Shown piece after piece: positions 1 to 15,655 of a DNA stretch of 64,000 nucleotides. The notes under the pieces were generated by a model. That model saw only the letters and a program-made list of their open reading frames with translations. It made no database searches and had not been told where the DNA came from. The DNA comes from Verpa conica (lineage: Eukaryota; Ascomycota; Pezizomycetes; Pezizales; Morchellaceae). The DNA is taken from assembly GCA_033030425.1 (NCBI GenBank), contig JAUFSD010000013.1:1426001-1490000 (forward strand), read 5' to 3'. Numbering within the stretch: position 1 is the stretch's first letter; each line of letters starts with the position of its first letter. Position numbers and translations under genes: made by a program.

Positions 1-3000
1 TCTCTCGCGATCGTACTCGACAGCTAATTCGGGACGAGGAATAGTAGGAATATCCACCTTCCGCTAGACAACCAGTATAACTGGGAAAATGGGAGTGAAG
101 GTTAATGAATTTTTTTTTTCCTTAATTTAGCGTATACAGTTTTTTTTTCTCTCACAAAATGTACATTAATTATTTTTTTTTCTTGAACTTTACTTTTTAG
201 TATTAAAGGGGATATATTTATCCTTAATTTATGACTACTATTACCTAGGTTTATATCGCCTATTCAATGGCAGTTTTGAATTAGTGCATGTGCCGACACC
301 CGCCTACCACTTATGGTTACTCGCCGTTTAATTAGAAAAGTTACATGGTATTCCCTCGAATAGTATACTCGTCAGGGGTGTGAAGCATTGGGGTAGACGA
401 GGTTGTCACAGATCTGAGCGGTCACAGTTCTGCTCTATTGCTATCGCCGTTCTTCGCTGCGTTTTATTGCGTCACGGGTCTGTGTAGCTGTTATATTCTC
501 CCTTCAAGTATCCCAATACATACTTCGGCCCTGACACGAGTGCACCTATCAATCATTTACCTATGTAGAATAAGAGTACAATGCCAAAGAGAAGAGTGTA
601 CTCGGTACGGAATTCCAAGAAATCCGTATATTATATAATTAAGCTAATTTTATCGTAGGAATTGATTCTTAGTAAAAGTAGTAGTCTTACATTTAAATTT
701 TCTCAATAATGCAATCTTGTTTTGTTTTTTTCGTACTGTATGGAACCCCATGAGCTCTGCTAATTATCCCCGGGCTCCTTCTGGTCCCTTGAGTTTATGC
801 AGTAAATGTATGTACTCCACAGCTGCACAGTAGTGTTACCGGAAGGCCGCATTTTCTTAGCTAATATAAACAAAAACATAAATCTACAATTACACATCGT
901 ACCATCTTCACGCCCTAAATGCAGGTTCCAAACAAGGGGCATTTACTTAATGTGATGCACCCCAGTGGATGAAATACGGTATAATCTGATTAAATTCGGC
1001 CCGCTGCGCGCAGTAGGGGTATTTTTCCCCCACTAAAACATGCAGAATTGACGTCCAGGACACTAGAAAGGCAGGCTCTCTCTCTCCTTGGTCAAGATAG
1101 CTGTAATCCCCGCCGCAGCGGGTCGAATTTGATCAGATTATGTATATGGTTAGTAGATATTTTGTACCTATTGCCTATCGCGGGTACTTGTAGACCGGTG
1201 ACGTTTTTAGAAAGCTTTTGTGTGCGATAATAGGTATTCCGGATTGCCATTTATGACTGCTTAGACAGCGAAATTTATGCAGGAAGGTATTTGCACGCAA
1301 TGTATGGGGTTCCGGTACTGCAAGGTGTGACTGCATCAGCATCTCTCCACGCCGCTGACTCGTGTCCACCTGGTACTTCTCTGCATGCTTTACCATGGTC
1401 CGCATGAGTCACGTGTATGGTACGGGAAAGGAAAAGAAAAGAAAAACATCGTATGAACATAGTTATTATCTTTCCATCTCCTAGTGTTCCGCGATACAAT
1501 TATGGGCAATGCCGAGCGCACGGTTCTCTCACAGCTCAAGAATGCGCATAAGTGGCATAAACCCGAATGCTTGAAGGGAAAAAAAAAAAAAAAGTGAGAT
1601 CTGCACAAGATGCCTCATCAAGCCAACGATCTCGATTTCTCGTCCTTCTCACTTCTGCAGTTCTATCCATCGAGAACTAAGAAGGAAGCGTATGTAGCTG
1701 CCTGTTGGGGTCCCCCCAAAATTCCTGTTCACAGACCCTAATTTGTGTTCGATACTGCAAGGAAGGGAACACTCAAGTATTCGGCGGTATTCAGAGCGTC
1801 ACTTTAGCGCTCTAATGGCCGCTCCATAGAGCAGCAGGCTTACGTACACGCGGTAAGCTCTACTGCCACGATAATACATAGAGCTCGACAAGAGTACATG
1901 TATAATTAGGTGGTTTAAGTAAATTATACGGGGAACTGTAAGGGTTTTCGTTCGGACAAACAAAAAAAATATTTAATCTCTTCTCTTTGTTATGTTGTGC
2001 AAGCGAAGATTTAATTATTGGGATGCGCCTAGCTTTTTTTGGGGTGCATCTACCGGTTGAAACACTGAATCCTGGTCAATTCAAACCGTTTTTGACCATA
2101 AAAGTACCTGCGGGTCCACTACTTCGTTTAGTCATTCGGCAGGTGGGCGTTTCGATCCTTCCAGTTGTGGGCAATAGATCTGATCTTCCCTGTTTGTCCT
2201 TTCGTCTTCACTTTGCTTTCCGAGGGGAGACCCGGTACGTACTGGGCGCGGGGGTGGGGGGGGGGAGGGTTATCAAATTCCCGAATGGATTCCCGAGCAT
2301 ATTTTGCCCAGAACTGAAGTTCCGGTTCCGACTGAGGCTTTGCTTGCAGAGGCAATTTTTTTTTTTTGGTGGTGAAGCCTCTGGCTTGCCACAGTCCATT
2401 AGTGGCCGTTGTACCCGCAGCCTCAATTTTTCCACTCTTGTTATTTATCTAAGACAATAGTTTTTCTAGGATTCAATTGGGGGATGCTATAGTAAAAACG
2501 GAGGGGCCACCTCAGACAAGCTAAGGGGCGAGGCCAGAGCTTATGTGCACTTCAGTTCACGCACGATATACTAGAGCTATATGGAGTAGGTGGCATACAA
2601 GCCCTCTTTGGCTTTTTTATTAATCAATAAAGCAAGTCTTGAGGCCATTGTCTTTGTCTTGACTGGCGGAAGCTCAGATAAGTAGAGGTTTGCTGGAAAT
2701 CTTGCCTAATACATCAAGTATTGCCGCCTCGACTGCCCAAGATGTGTGATATGTAAACTTCCTATTCTGCTGATAATTAGTTGCTGGTTCCAAAGACAGA
2801 TATTGTTGCAAGGACAGCCCATCATGTAGTTCGGGATATACCGCAAAGACCATGGTAATGTTCTCCAAATTCGAAGGGAAAGCTTTATCAGTGCTACTCC
2901 GGCGTACAGGTGCATGAGTGAGTTGTCTAGAGCTGCCGCGTTGGTGCACACACCCTCGGCAGGCGAAATCTGATCGTCAAAGCGATAGGCTGGGGTATCT

Positions 3001-3049
3001 CATTCCCACGTGGCTCTTGACAGATATATTACTAGGATGGATATACGAG
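1..3049. other. gene-poor left flank
   Basis: I see no convincing gene here. The stretch is AT-rich with poly-T runs and a G-run near 2253-2268. Two minus-strand open frames look slightly protein-like: about 2128-2355 (Pro-rich) and 2674-2870 (its last 65 residues have balanced composition). Neither has a recognisable domain, a clear ATG or splice partners, so I do not call them genes. The second one lies just upstream of the GMC gene, in divergent orientation. Confidence 0.5.
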
Positions 3050-3057
3050 TATATAAG
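3050..3057 (+). promoter_or_regulatory. TATA box of the GMC oxidoreductase gene
   Basis: TATATAAG lies about 108 nt upstream of the predicted ATG at 3158, a usual spacing for a fungal TATA promoter with a short leader. This is a sequence match only. Confidence 0.5.
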
Positions 3058-3157
3058 CTGGGAGGACATTCCTCGGGGTCGGCGTTTTTTTTCAAGTGCC
3101 AATTCCATATTGCTTCATTATCTTTGCCTACAATCTTAATCTTCTACCATCAAAGTC

Positions 3158-5388
3158 ATGTCTCCCCCGAAGGAAGTCGATGTTATCATTTGTGGAGGTT
3201 CGGATCTCTCTGTCAATTGCTTAGGGGTTCTATTCACTGATGTTTGATATAGGTGGTGCTGCCGGGTGTATAGTCGCAGGGCGACTTGCTGAAGCTGACC
3301 CTAGCCTCGAGATCCTCATTGTTGAAGTGGGAAAGAACAATCTCAATGATCCCGCTGTCAGGCGCCCCGCAATGTTTCTCAGTCATCTTGCACCTACTTC
3401 CACCACAGCAAGGTTCTATGCTGGGCGTAATTCCGAGCTTCTTGCTGGACGTTCACCTATTGTTCCCACCGGTAACGTTCTTGGTGGTGGCTCTTCCATC
3501 AACTTTATGATGTACACGAGGGCTAGTAGATCGTATGTATACTTCTTATGGGGAACTAGCTATTAAAGAGCTTTGCTGACATTCCTAAAGTGATTACGAC
3601 GATTGGAATATGGAGGGCTGGTCAGCAGATGACTTGATCCCATTACTCCGGAAGGTATGTCAACTTCTGGAGGCAGTAAATCGAGAGTTTGGAAAAGCTA
3701 ACACGTATAGACCGAGACGTATACTTTGGAAAACAAAGATCCCAAGATCCATGGATTTAATGGCCCTCTTGGAGTTTCGTATGGAAGATTTCCAGTACCA
3801 AATACAGAAGAGTTCTTACAATCAGCAAAAGATTTGGGTTACAACTTTGTTGATGACTTGCAAGATCTCCAGGAGGCGCACGCATTTGAGGTATGTAAAT
3901 GCAAACCAATAGAATTTAGAAAGTAGGAAATGCTGACTCAAAAAGCACTGGGCGAAATGGATCAACCCTAAGACTGGCCTGCGAAGTGATACCGCGCATG
4001 GCTATGTACACCCTCAAATGGAGAAGAACAAGAATCTTCACCTACTCTGCGACTCAAGGGTTGCAAGGATCATTATCGAGGACGGCAAAGCCACCGGGAT
4101 CGAATATGTGCCAAGCACACCTGTAGATGGCGCCAAGCCTACCCCTGAGACAGTGAAGGCCCGAAAGCTAGTTGTCTTATCAGCTGGCGCGCTTGGTTCC
4201 CCCGCTGTCTTGGAGCGCTCCGGTGTTGGTGCCCGAGAAGTCCTCGAAAAGGCTGGAGTCGAGTGCCTTGTCGACCTGCCCGGCGTTGGTGCCGATTACC
4301 AAGACCACAACCTCATTCTCCCCTCATACAGAGTCGCTCCAGGTACAATAACCCATGATGACTTCTTACGGGGAATTCCTGAAGTCCATGCCCAAGGTGC
4401 GAAGGACTTGGAACAAGGTAAGGGTATTTACACAACCAACTATATCGATGCTGGTGGAAAGTTCCGCCCTTCAGAGAAGGAGCTTGAAGAAATGGGTCCT
4501 GCCTTTCGGAAGGTTTGGGATGAATACTTCAAAGATGCAAAGGACAAACCAGTTTTGTTTGGTGGTATCGTGAACGCGTAAGTATCTAAATTCATGTTCG
4601 TACAATTTGGGATAGGGCTAATGTTGCCATTAGATTCCTCGGTGATCACTCCCTCGTACCGCCTGGTAACTATGTTACAATCGGTACTTACCTCGAGTAC
4701 CCTTTCAGTCGTGGTTCCATCCATATTACTACATCGGACCCATATGTCCAACCCGATTTCGACGCAGGGTACTTGAACCACGAGGCGGACCTTGCCCCCA
4801 ATATGTGGGGTTATAAAATCGGTCGTGAGCTCGTCAGGCGTATGCCTTGTTACCGCGGAGAGATTGCAGCCCTTCACCCTAAGTTCTCTCCAACTTCTGC
4901 GGCCCGTGCTGTAGAAATTGATATCGATACTTCCAAAGAGCTTCAGGGAGACGCTGGTGTCACAGCTGGTGTTGTAATTGGAAGCACTGTAGCCCAGAAT
5001 AACGTTACCAGTGAGGCAGTCTCTACAAAGACCCCTATAGAGAACATTGTCTACACCGAGGAGGATAATAAGGCGGTTGAGCAGTGGATTAGGGAGAACC
5101 TTAATACAACATGGCACTCTCTGGGTACCAATGCCATGAAGCCTCGGGAGAAGGGTGGTGTTGTTGACCATAAGTTGAATGTTTATGGTGTGGAGAACTT
5201 GAAGGTCATTGATTTGTCTATCGCTCCTGGAAATGGTATGTATCCTGCAATCACCGCCCGTTTTTATATCTTAAGGAAACTAACAGACTTCAACTATAGT
5301 TGGGTCAAATACCTACTCAACTGCTCTCGTCATTGGAGAGAGAGGCGCCATTCTTGCTGGCGAGCACCTCGGTCTTTCAAATGTTTAA
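3158..5388 (+). CDS. GMC oxidoreductase, alcohol-oxidase-like
   Basis: Seven exons: 3158-3197, 3253-3532, 3591-3654, 3711-3890, 3946-4577, 4634-5235 and 5300-5388. They join in frame to 628 residues, and introns are 55-64 nt. The first intron splits the Rossmann dinucleotide motif; after splicing it reads CGGGAAGC near residue 12, the FAD-binding signature. Other marks are GGGSSINFMMYTRAS (about residues 96-110), the DYDDW block, and the C-terminal catalytic pair: His in TTWHSLGTN and Asn in NVGSNTYSTA. This order and the wording around the motifs match the alcohol (methanol) oxidase branch of the flavin-dependent GMC family, which oxidises primary alcohols to aldehydes and releases H2O2. Yeast peroxisomal alcohol oxidases are about 660 residues and end in a peroxisomal targeting tripeptide. 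This protein ends in LSNV, so peroxisomal import by PTS1 is not supported. The substrate cannot be read from sequence. An aryl-alcohol or other GMC activity remains possible. Confidence 0.9.
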
Positions 5389-8300
5389 TTTCTCGGCACT
5401 TTTGGTTTATTAGCCTTTATTTCTTTACCTATTTTCTGTAAATTAAAATATCATGTCATGGAGAAATTTTGGATCTAACACTGGCCTCAAGTTTGGTTCT
5501 GGGTTAAAAATGCAAATAAATTTTTAAAGCCCATCACAATTCTCACTACTACGTATTTTTTTAGAGTAAAACCATGGGGGGTAGCATTGAGATCAATACC
5601 GAGGTTGAGGTATTCCCGGTTTCGTATTTTGGCTAGGTTACATTATTTGTGCGGCACGGGCCCAAAAGTGTCGTGCTGCATACTACATACCTATGGTCAT
5701 GATCATGTAGCGCATGAAAACGTGGGTTACGCATCAACATATCTGTCTCACCTCGTAGCACTCAAGTCGCAACACGGCCATGTCTCCGAACCCCCGTTAG
5801 CCCGACGTGGTCTGGGCGGGCCATGAGCCCGGCCTTGATTCCAGAATCTTAGCGGATGATCCCCGAAGCCGTGCTACATACGTAGATTCTGCACGCCGAG
5901 ATCGCGCCCGGATTATAGTCTTTTTTCTGTTATAGCAGAATTTGAGTTTCATATGTATTACTGTGGCATGGAATATCTGCGGTGGAACAGCTAAATTGGC
6001 CACGACGCATTTCGGTAAAAAACAAAACAAAACAAAAAAACACTCTTTTAAGCTGCTGAATGTAGAATTTGAGCTTATATCTTTCGGTACCTAGGCCAGC
6101 GTCATGTCAAATATGACGCCGGGGTATTCACTAGGGGTTTTGCTTATTATATGTTGAAATAAGCTAATGGATATATAGTAAACTTCTGTTATAAGAATAC
6201 GTTGAGATAAGAGCTGAGATTTGTATTTTTTCTAGTATGTACATGCGTATAAACTGATGAGGGATTGTTATATACATGTGACTTTTATGTAGTAGCTAGT
6301 CTGATAACTGGCGTCTACTGTTTACTCGGATTACTCTCCTGAAATATGCGATACCTTAACGTTCGGGTTCGTGTACTAAGGCGATGTGAGTGATATTGTA
6401 TGATAGGCGAGAGTCTCGAAAAAATCATAGTACTTTATTGTATTATAGGTATCGAATAGGTATGTATAGTGGGAATCGATTATTAGGAGACTTTCCTAGG
6501 AGCGTATGCATGGAGGGTTATGGGGTACGTACTCGGGAATGCGAGTCCTAAGTAAGCAATCAACTCTCGTTCTCTCTCTATAAAAACAACATACTTGTAT
6601 TCTAAGACTAATTGGTTTAATATAGACGTAGAGAAAACTACTTGTGGGAATGAATTAGATGAATTGCATGGAATAAAGCACCAGAGAAACATCAGGATAT
6701 GGTATTATATAATTATACTAGTAGTGGTAGGAATAATATAAAGCGTGACCAGTACTGGTACATTCATTGAAGCCAGAGTAGAAAACGGTGTTAATTCCTC
6801 TTCTCGATGTATTTGTATTTGCTTATAATAAGAGTTAGAGTTGGCTTTTGTACTCTACTGGCTTACTAGCTTGACTCGCTATCTTACACTATTCTTTAAA
6901 GCCTATAGCCATAGGGTAATTTGGGCTTGTATTTATTTATTTATTATAGTCTAATTGCATATATCCAAGGTAGCAGTTGTATATATAATGGATTAAATAC
7001 AGAAAAGACTTAATTACTTATATTATCTGTTGTAGATCTTCCTAAACAGCTTGGATCTTCACTTTGTCATTTCGGCGAGACCTCCACAGAGAGCTAACCA
7101 CGGCCCGATATGGAGGATACATAGGAGGAGGAGTACACCCCTAGGGTAGTAATAGACTATTGTGCTTCCTATTCTCTACATTATCCTGCGTGGAAAGAGC
7201 GAGTGATACTTTATGAATAAACATCGAGCAGCCTATTTCAGGCTTGAGATATATATAAACACATATTCATATAAGGTTAAGTTTTAATATCTTTCGGGTA
7301 ATTCGCTATAGATTTATCGGGATATGTGGGTTGGATAAAAGTGATTGATATGCCTCCCGGCTCGTGGAAGTTAGGGTTTATGCACACCTTTATGGAATAT
7401 ATCTAGTCTTGAGATCTTCGTAGGCTCTAGTTGGCCGAAAGGTTATGATGTGATAGTAATAGTTAGGTTCTGCTAACTTAGTGAGGGCGAGGGTGTTCTA
7501 TTTCTTCGTTGGTAACTCTTCTGTGAGAAATACATATACAAGAAAGTGGCAAGGTGGATTTCGTAGTTTATTTCTCGGAGTCATTATAACCTTAAGCGAG
7601 AGTTAAAGCACCAAAAATGCTGGTTTCCTAAAGACCGAGGTTGGCTGTATCGGTAACAGAAGAAAAAGGGCTAATGCTGGGAGATTCTTCGACTGTAACC
7701 ACCCATAAGCTGGACAAAGATCTTTCGACGGTTTATCTCGTAAAGGTATATTCAGCGAACTTGAAATTTTGCTTTAACATACTTGGTCTATAGCAGTCAA
7801 GACCGTGAGAAAGGAAGTGCGGGGTAGTCAAAAAGAATGTAAACCAGCTGTATAGAAGAAGAGGTAGCAAGAACAAGCGAAGAAAGACCGCTGCGTTGGC
7901 GGCGGCACAGAAATTGTATTTCAAATACTGGGTCAATTGCGCTATATCGGGGCTTGGAAAATTTAGTTTTACCTAAAATCAGTGTTTAGGAATCAAACGT
8001 ACACATGGGTATATCTCTAGGTTTGAGAAATGGAATATCTGAACTATCATTAGAAATGCTCATAGAGATTTTGGTGTTCCGGGCGGGACCCCCAAGGTTC
8101 TAGTTGAAGGTCTAGACCAACAGCTAGGTATATGCGTGGCTGGGGCGGGAATGCTCTAAGTTCCCATCCAACCTCTTAAAGAACTTTCAATAGCCAAGGC
8201 TTTTCGATAAGAAACTTCATCTCTTGCATTGAGGATATCAGGCTCTGCAATGAGCAGTTTAGGGGTCCTGCTTGCCCTTGAGATAGTGTATTACTGGCCC

Positions 8301-11078
8301 GACTGATATCGGGCTAAAGCTTAAGCTGTGAGGCATTAAGTTTACTTTGGTGGCACTGTAAATATAATAGTGATGTGACCTATAAACGTAGAGTATGTAT
8401 GTTCATGCGTTTCAGTCACATTGTATTTGTTTACAGGGGCCCACTAGTTATTGTCCACGAGTGCAAGGTATCATTGGAAAGTCTTAACTGTTGGTTCAAG
8501 TGTCTTGGGATCCCTAGCTTCAACTGTCTTGTAGTTCAGGCAGCATGGGGCTCTAGTGGCGTCGATGGTGGTACAGCAAGGGTGCTCTAAGTGACCTTGT
8601 CGGGCCTCAATTCCGAGTGATTTATTATGATTGATGGGAACTCTATTAAGAATACTTATTCAAAAGTAGTAAAAGCTTCCTTCGTAATTGTATTTCACCT
8701 ACTTGAGAGCACTCTTCAAAAGCAGCGGCCTAAAGGAGGATTTAATTTAGTAATATTATGATAGTATTGCTCTAGGCTTCTGTCTGTCACGGTGATCCGA
8801 GTGAGAGTATCTTTATTATAATAAGGTATATTCTAACTTTCTGAAGATCTACTAAATACAATGAAGCGGTATGCAGCGGAGATAGGCGTTTGCCGAAGAA
8901 TTGAGTAAGTTTATCTACATGAAGCATATAGCATGGTTCATGGTTCCGTATAATCAGGGTGATTCGGAGATTTTGACGAGAATCCCACCAAACTAGGTAC
9001 CTATCACATAGTCGCTGTGCGCCTTTGGGATATATAATGATGATCTTTTTACAGTGAATGGTAGTCGGGAGCTATCTCGGCTCCTTTCTGCGACTGAAGA
9101 TATCATGTCACCTTCTGTTTCCGTAAGAGTTTAATATTACCTCAAAACAAGATAACCTTTAAGCTTCGCCGTTGGTTCATGGGGTTTGGGGGGGATTCCC
9201 GCAATTGCAGGGCGTCAGTCTAGAAGTAACATTCCAGCCCCAATTACCCAATAGCTGTTAATTTCCATATCTTGGGGAAGTGATCACCGTTGTTTAAAAT
9301 CTAAAGTTCACATGCCACCCACATATTTTACCGAGATCATGTATCCCCCTATCCGGGTAACCTCGCAGGTGGGCAAACAATCTCCACCTTTTAGCTTACT
9401 AACCAAGCGATCGGAAATGCCATTTCTTCTCCCCTATCCCACCGTAGCCAATAATTGGCTATTACATGAGCCAAGAAGCGCCGACCCCGAGTCCATGTCT
9501 GCGGCCTGTGATAAAACGGCGGCTACCACCATGCATACAAACGGGTAGCTAGTGATTGGTTGAGCACCGAGATGAACATTCGATTGAGCCCCTTTGCGGA
9601 AAACTTTCCTTTTGATACGGTATCGGGGAGGGGAATTTTTATTTCACGCAACGGGTTGTCGCCACTCTTTTCTATACATGAGTAACCGTGATTGGTGGAA
9701 GAGACCAATAGACCCAAATATGAAACTGTTGGCTCAAGGTCGTCGTAATCGAGTGGAACGGCGGGGTAGTGGGTAGCAACCCCCCCCCCAGCCAGGTACA
9801 ACGGTCGGATCTGAAACTGTATGAGAATGACCTTCCTCTTCCTTTAAGGGGGCCCGAATAGCTACCGAGTGGGCGTCGCGTTTCCACGTGGGCTTGAGAC
9901 AGCCACAGTGGAAATGACAAAATTCATCTCCAGGTAGCAGTGGCAACCCCGCTGTGGCATTGAGGGGTTTGACATGCATGTATCGCAGAGTACAAATGGG
10001 ATGAATGTATTTGGCTGCGGCGAACCCCCAATTTAAACAACCATCAACAATGACTCGTCTAGCTACCACTGGCTGTCACGTTTGATGGGTATGTAGCAGC
10101 TAAAATGAGTGTAGGTTGTAACGGCTGGAGTCGAGAGTTAACGACTTTGAGTAGCTACGTGGGCGACGCAGGGAAATATGGGTTCCTCCAAACACGGAGA
10201 AGGGGAGAAAATACCAGGTTGTTGAGGGCTCGTTTCTGGGCTTTTCACGCATCTTTTGTTTGTAAAGAGTACCCTATATGCAGGTACTGGCAAGGATTTC
10301 TGTGCTAGCGAAGGATGAGACTCCAGGCCCGGTTGCATGGGTAGCTATCTATGTAGCTGGTCTCGATCTCTGCTCTACGTATTCACAGTATATGGCCCAT
10401 GCACTACAGCGTAGAGGGGCGCCCCCCCCCCCCGCGCGTATAGTTGCAGAGGCTAGAAAATTCACATACTAATGGTACACAGGGTCATGTTGGGAGATGA
10501 ATCCGCAGATCTGCCGCCTTTGTATCTCAACATCTTAAAGTGACTGACATGATCGATTGAGGTTCTACTGAGATCTGCGGCTCGTTTCCGGGAAGAAGGA
10601 GCACTATCGTCGATACGAACCCTGCTGTCACTGCAAGCCACATAGCTTCAACCTCAATCTCGGCCGTGCTTCATAAAGCTTAAATTTGAAGTCGATTGTC
10701 CTATCAGATCGCCCTGAGAAATAGGAGGGTTTGATGGCAAGGAAAACGAAACAAGAGCCAAGAGAGCACATCGGAGGAGATTATGGTAGAGCAGCGTCTA
10801 CAGAGGCGGCCAATGAGGGGGAGGGAGGGGGAGAAAAGAAATAGGTACAAACTGTCGTATCAATCAGAGTTGTGTGCCAAGAATAGGCAATAGTAACAAA
10901 TCTGCTAATACTGCGTTTCCAAGACACGTCCAGAGCTTATGCCAGTTGCAAATAGACCATCCGATCAACCGAATCGCGTTATGCTTACTGTTACAGCTCA
11001 TTGACGGGCAACTTCTGGATACTCGGCTTCGCTCCCGGGCATGTGGGGAGCTGAAACCTCAGGAGGTCAAGCACTCCC
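5389..11078. other. gene-free AT-rich region
   Basis: About 5.7 kb with only short chance open frames. There are poly-A/T stretches, a CA-rich run near 6020-6040 and many short AT words, and 9.3-10.5 kb is noticeably richer in GC. I find no domain, splice structure, rRNA or tRNA signal. Confidence 0.5.
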
Positions 11079-11085
11079 TATAAAG
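11079..11085 (+). promoter_or_regulatory. TATA-like box of the subtilase gene
   Basis: TATAAAG lies about 150 nt before the ATG at 11233. A CT-rich leader follows (11150-11230), typical of fungal transcription start regions. Confidence 0.4.
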
Positions 11086-11232
11086 CATGGCTGTCCTCCC
11101 GTCTACAATTAACTCCTCATCGCATTCACATCGCATTCACAGATACCTTCATTCACTACAGCTTGCCGGCAGCTCACCATCATTTGATCATTCTTTTCTA
11201 TCTTATAAACTTTACAGACTACTCTTTTCAAT

Positions 11233-12605
<1,373 letters not shown>

Positions 12606-15584
12606 ATGCAACAAAAGCCATTTTGAGCGGGAGATAATAATAAAAAATTCTTCTCACTTATGCGGCGGTAGTCTTAATTCAGCTTTTGGATTTTGTGTAG
12701 TTTATGGTTTTGAATTATAGAGATTAATTGGGCAGGATCCATGTTTTTTACGGGGAAGAGGGAGGGTTTCTGTATGGGGTTACATAACCGAGATGTTCAT
12801 GATTGGTGGGGGGGGGGGGACTCCAGGCGTGTTCCGGTTATGAAGGCTGTGTATCTAGCGACGCGGGTTATGTCGGTACAATAGGGTGTCTATCATTAAA
12901 TATATTTATTTGCAACCCATTTGAAACCTGCTTGATGGGAGATTCACATATCCCCATGTAATTCGCGATGGTGGATATGTATTGGGCCTGAAGAGTTTTC
13001 CACATCAAGCCACTAGCTAGCGGGATGCGACGGTCGGCGGTTATAGTTGAGGACTTGGGAGATTGTATTTTTGTATTCTTACTAATCTGTTGATTGGCGA
13101 TTAGTATCACCAATCAGTAGCCATACGGCTTGTGGCTTTAATTATTAATAGTGTCTACATTGTGGAATATCTCTCGGTGAAGCGATTATGCTTGATAATT
13201 GGGCTACTGGGAATTAAGTCTCATATGTATGTATGCTCATGTACTCACAAAGCGCTGACATTTTTGGAAAGGGCTGATATTGCATAGAAAACCATAGACT
13301 TGGCATCTTTTTTTTTGCATGTATGTAATAGTAGCTCATTTCACAAACGCCAGCGATTTACGAGTCGATGCAAAGTTCTGAAGATTTTATTTCATGGGAG
13401 GGCGCTAGCTATTGAGCCACCAATAACATCAATATTTTATTTTGGAACCAAAAAAGTCACAGGTATGTAGCAGATCTACAAATGGTAGTACGAGCCCTAT
13501 TAAACCTATCCAGACCATCGCGCGTCATTCCGCGATTCCACCCTCCCTCCCTCCCCGCATTCCCCTGTTGAACACGTGAATAAAAAAAAACCAAAAATGG
13601 AAACTCTTCTATTTCAAACTCTCTTTCTATAGGTTTTATGTCTCACGTTGAAAAGCTTGATCTAACCTTGAAGATTTCTAGGCTGTATGCACGACATAGT
13701 TAACTCCGCGCCCCCCATGGGTGCGTGTAGATTGTACCCGTTTCGTGTATCTAATCTCGCGTGGCGGTATTCTATCCAAACCCTGGAACGGTATCTGTAT
13801 CTGCCAGATAAGTTATCTATTTTGGTGACCCCTGAGTGCTCCGGCACGTTCAAAAAAAACAACGTAGGGTCTGTGGCGAGAAAAATAGATCACGTCAATA
13901 GCTAGTGGATTATATATCAATAATTACCACCACCACGTACAAATCAACAATAAAGCTATATTTCATACTTATTAATCTTATATTTTTTAAGATATTTGTC
14001 ACGTTATCGCTCAGATGTGCACTCTACAAGGCTGAGTCTCGAGCTGAGGCAGTTGGGAGCTTATACTTTTAAGACAATAGAGACTGGATTGGCCGTGTAT
14101 TTACAAAAGAATACGTTAGCGCGCTTTGCAAAGATGCACGAATGGTGATTTTACCTTTCTGAAACCAGCGCGTGAGGAATTCATGAAGCCGTCTCGCAGT
14201 ATTTGGCGGATCCTTCAAGCTACATAGATTATTGGCGGGGCGCTTAGCGCTGTGCTGTGCTGAGCTGGCTGAGATGGGGGGTTGTCAATGCTTGTTTTTT
14301 TTGGAGGCTCATTGAAAAGCAATTACTTTACAGAGAAAGAGGTATGCGGAGTTGATATTAATTACATATCCGGGCCGGCCTGATCCATTGTAATTATAGC
14401 AGCACTATTGCAAAAATCTATTAATTCAGTCTAATGCTTTATTGGCTTTGTTAGTTCTGCTGCATGTAGCTGAGCTAGGTATGTATATACATTCCTGGTC
14501 GAACCCAAATGGTAGATTCTATTATTCATCAATCCCCAACGTGACTTGCATCACGTTTTTTTGATAAGCGCTATGTGAACAGCACCACTTCTATACTCCT
14601 GGTATGGCAGACAGTATGGGCCATATCTTACACTCACGATACTGTATGATATTGAGACATAGTAATACATACCAGAAGAGTCTTACAGTAAGAGATAATT
14701 TGGAATCAAGTGATCAGATCCAATCTTGCAATAGGATGGAAAAGAACATCGTTCCGAATGCGCGACTTAAAACTAAACCCCTCAATTACCCCACTAAAGT
14801 ACGTAGCCACTTGATTTCCAGATTATTGTAGTCTTGGCTGCATTTATAACAGGTGTGTATCGAAAGCTTATCGAGGAGGAATGTAAGCATAGGGAGATGA
14901 AGTTGAGACACCTTAACTGCTATGACTGAGCGTCTTGGACGTTGCAGCTTCACTCCACGTATGCTTGTTTCACCCTACCTTGATTGATGATTGATCCGGT
15001 GAAGCCCTAGACGTTTGTGTACAACGTAGCATGTTCGTCTTAGTATAAGAAATTTAAAACATGTATTTAGAATTATAAAACTTTACTCATAAAGAGTTGC
15101 GCTAAAAACTCTAAAAAAAGAAAATCACACATGATCTATATTCTTCAAAGGATGCTTAAAATTAAAAAGTAATTAGAAACGAGAACGAAAATGAGGATAC
15201 TTGAGACGCTTCGAGGTATGCTCTGTTAGGTTTTTCGGAGCTGAGTGTTTAAGAGCATATATTTGTTCTTTAGAATCAAGTGAGTGCTATCGGAGCTGTT
15301 GAAAGCCTGATGAGTCAGGGATCTAGGAGGCGCCCTCTAGAGAATACTCTATATACCAAATTCTTCGCTCTGATTGTGCCGCTTATCTACCCCTATACAA
15401 CTATATCTGAATGGTATCTTATTAGGAAGGGTACCTCTAGTATGAGCAGATGAATAGCTAGATTTATACGTACAATAGAAATCAAAGGCATGGGAAGGTT
15501 CGTGGCCTATAAAAACGGCAATTGAAAGGAGAGCTGTAGCCCGGACTGTATCGTGGACGCCGTTAGGCCTGGCTAGTTTCAATA
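12606..15584. other. gene-free region
   Basis: About 3 kb of AT-rich sequence with homopolymer runs (G-run near 12808-12819, T-run near 13309). I see no coding signature, repeat array or RNA gene. Confidence 0.45.
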
Positions 15585-15606
15585 CAGTTTAATCGCTCTA
15601 TAAGGG
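15585..15606. repeat. terminal-inverted-repeat-like end of a TA-flanked element
   Basis: A 22-bp sequence begins CAGTTTAATCGCTC and ends in TATAAGGG. It follows a TA at 15583-15584. It closely matches the left end of the MITE-like element at 17649 (same CGCTCTATAAGGG core), and its first bases match the reverse-complemented right end of the element at 62330. I found no clear partner end, so this is probably one end of a decayed element. TA-flanked CAG ends are typical of Tc1/mariner-pogo DNA transposons. Confidence 0.4.
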
Positions 15607-15655
15607 TACACAGTTAGGCGGGGAATTAAGAAGGATATCCTTATAAACAATATCG

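Noticed and set aside
1987..2460. 157-codon plus-strand open frame
   Set aside because: It starts in AT-rich DNA, contains poly-Phe and poly-Gly from homopolymers, and has no domain. The overlapping frames are equally open.
2674..2949. 91-codon minus-strand frame upstream of the GMC gene
   Set aside because: Its second half looks protein-like, but the first half does not. There is no confident start, no splice partner and no family match.
4440..5171. 243-codon minus-strand frame
   Set aside because: It is the antisense shadow of exons 5 and 6 of the GMC oxidoreductase, whose motifs are clear on the plus strand.
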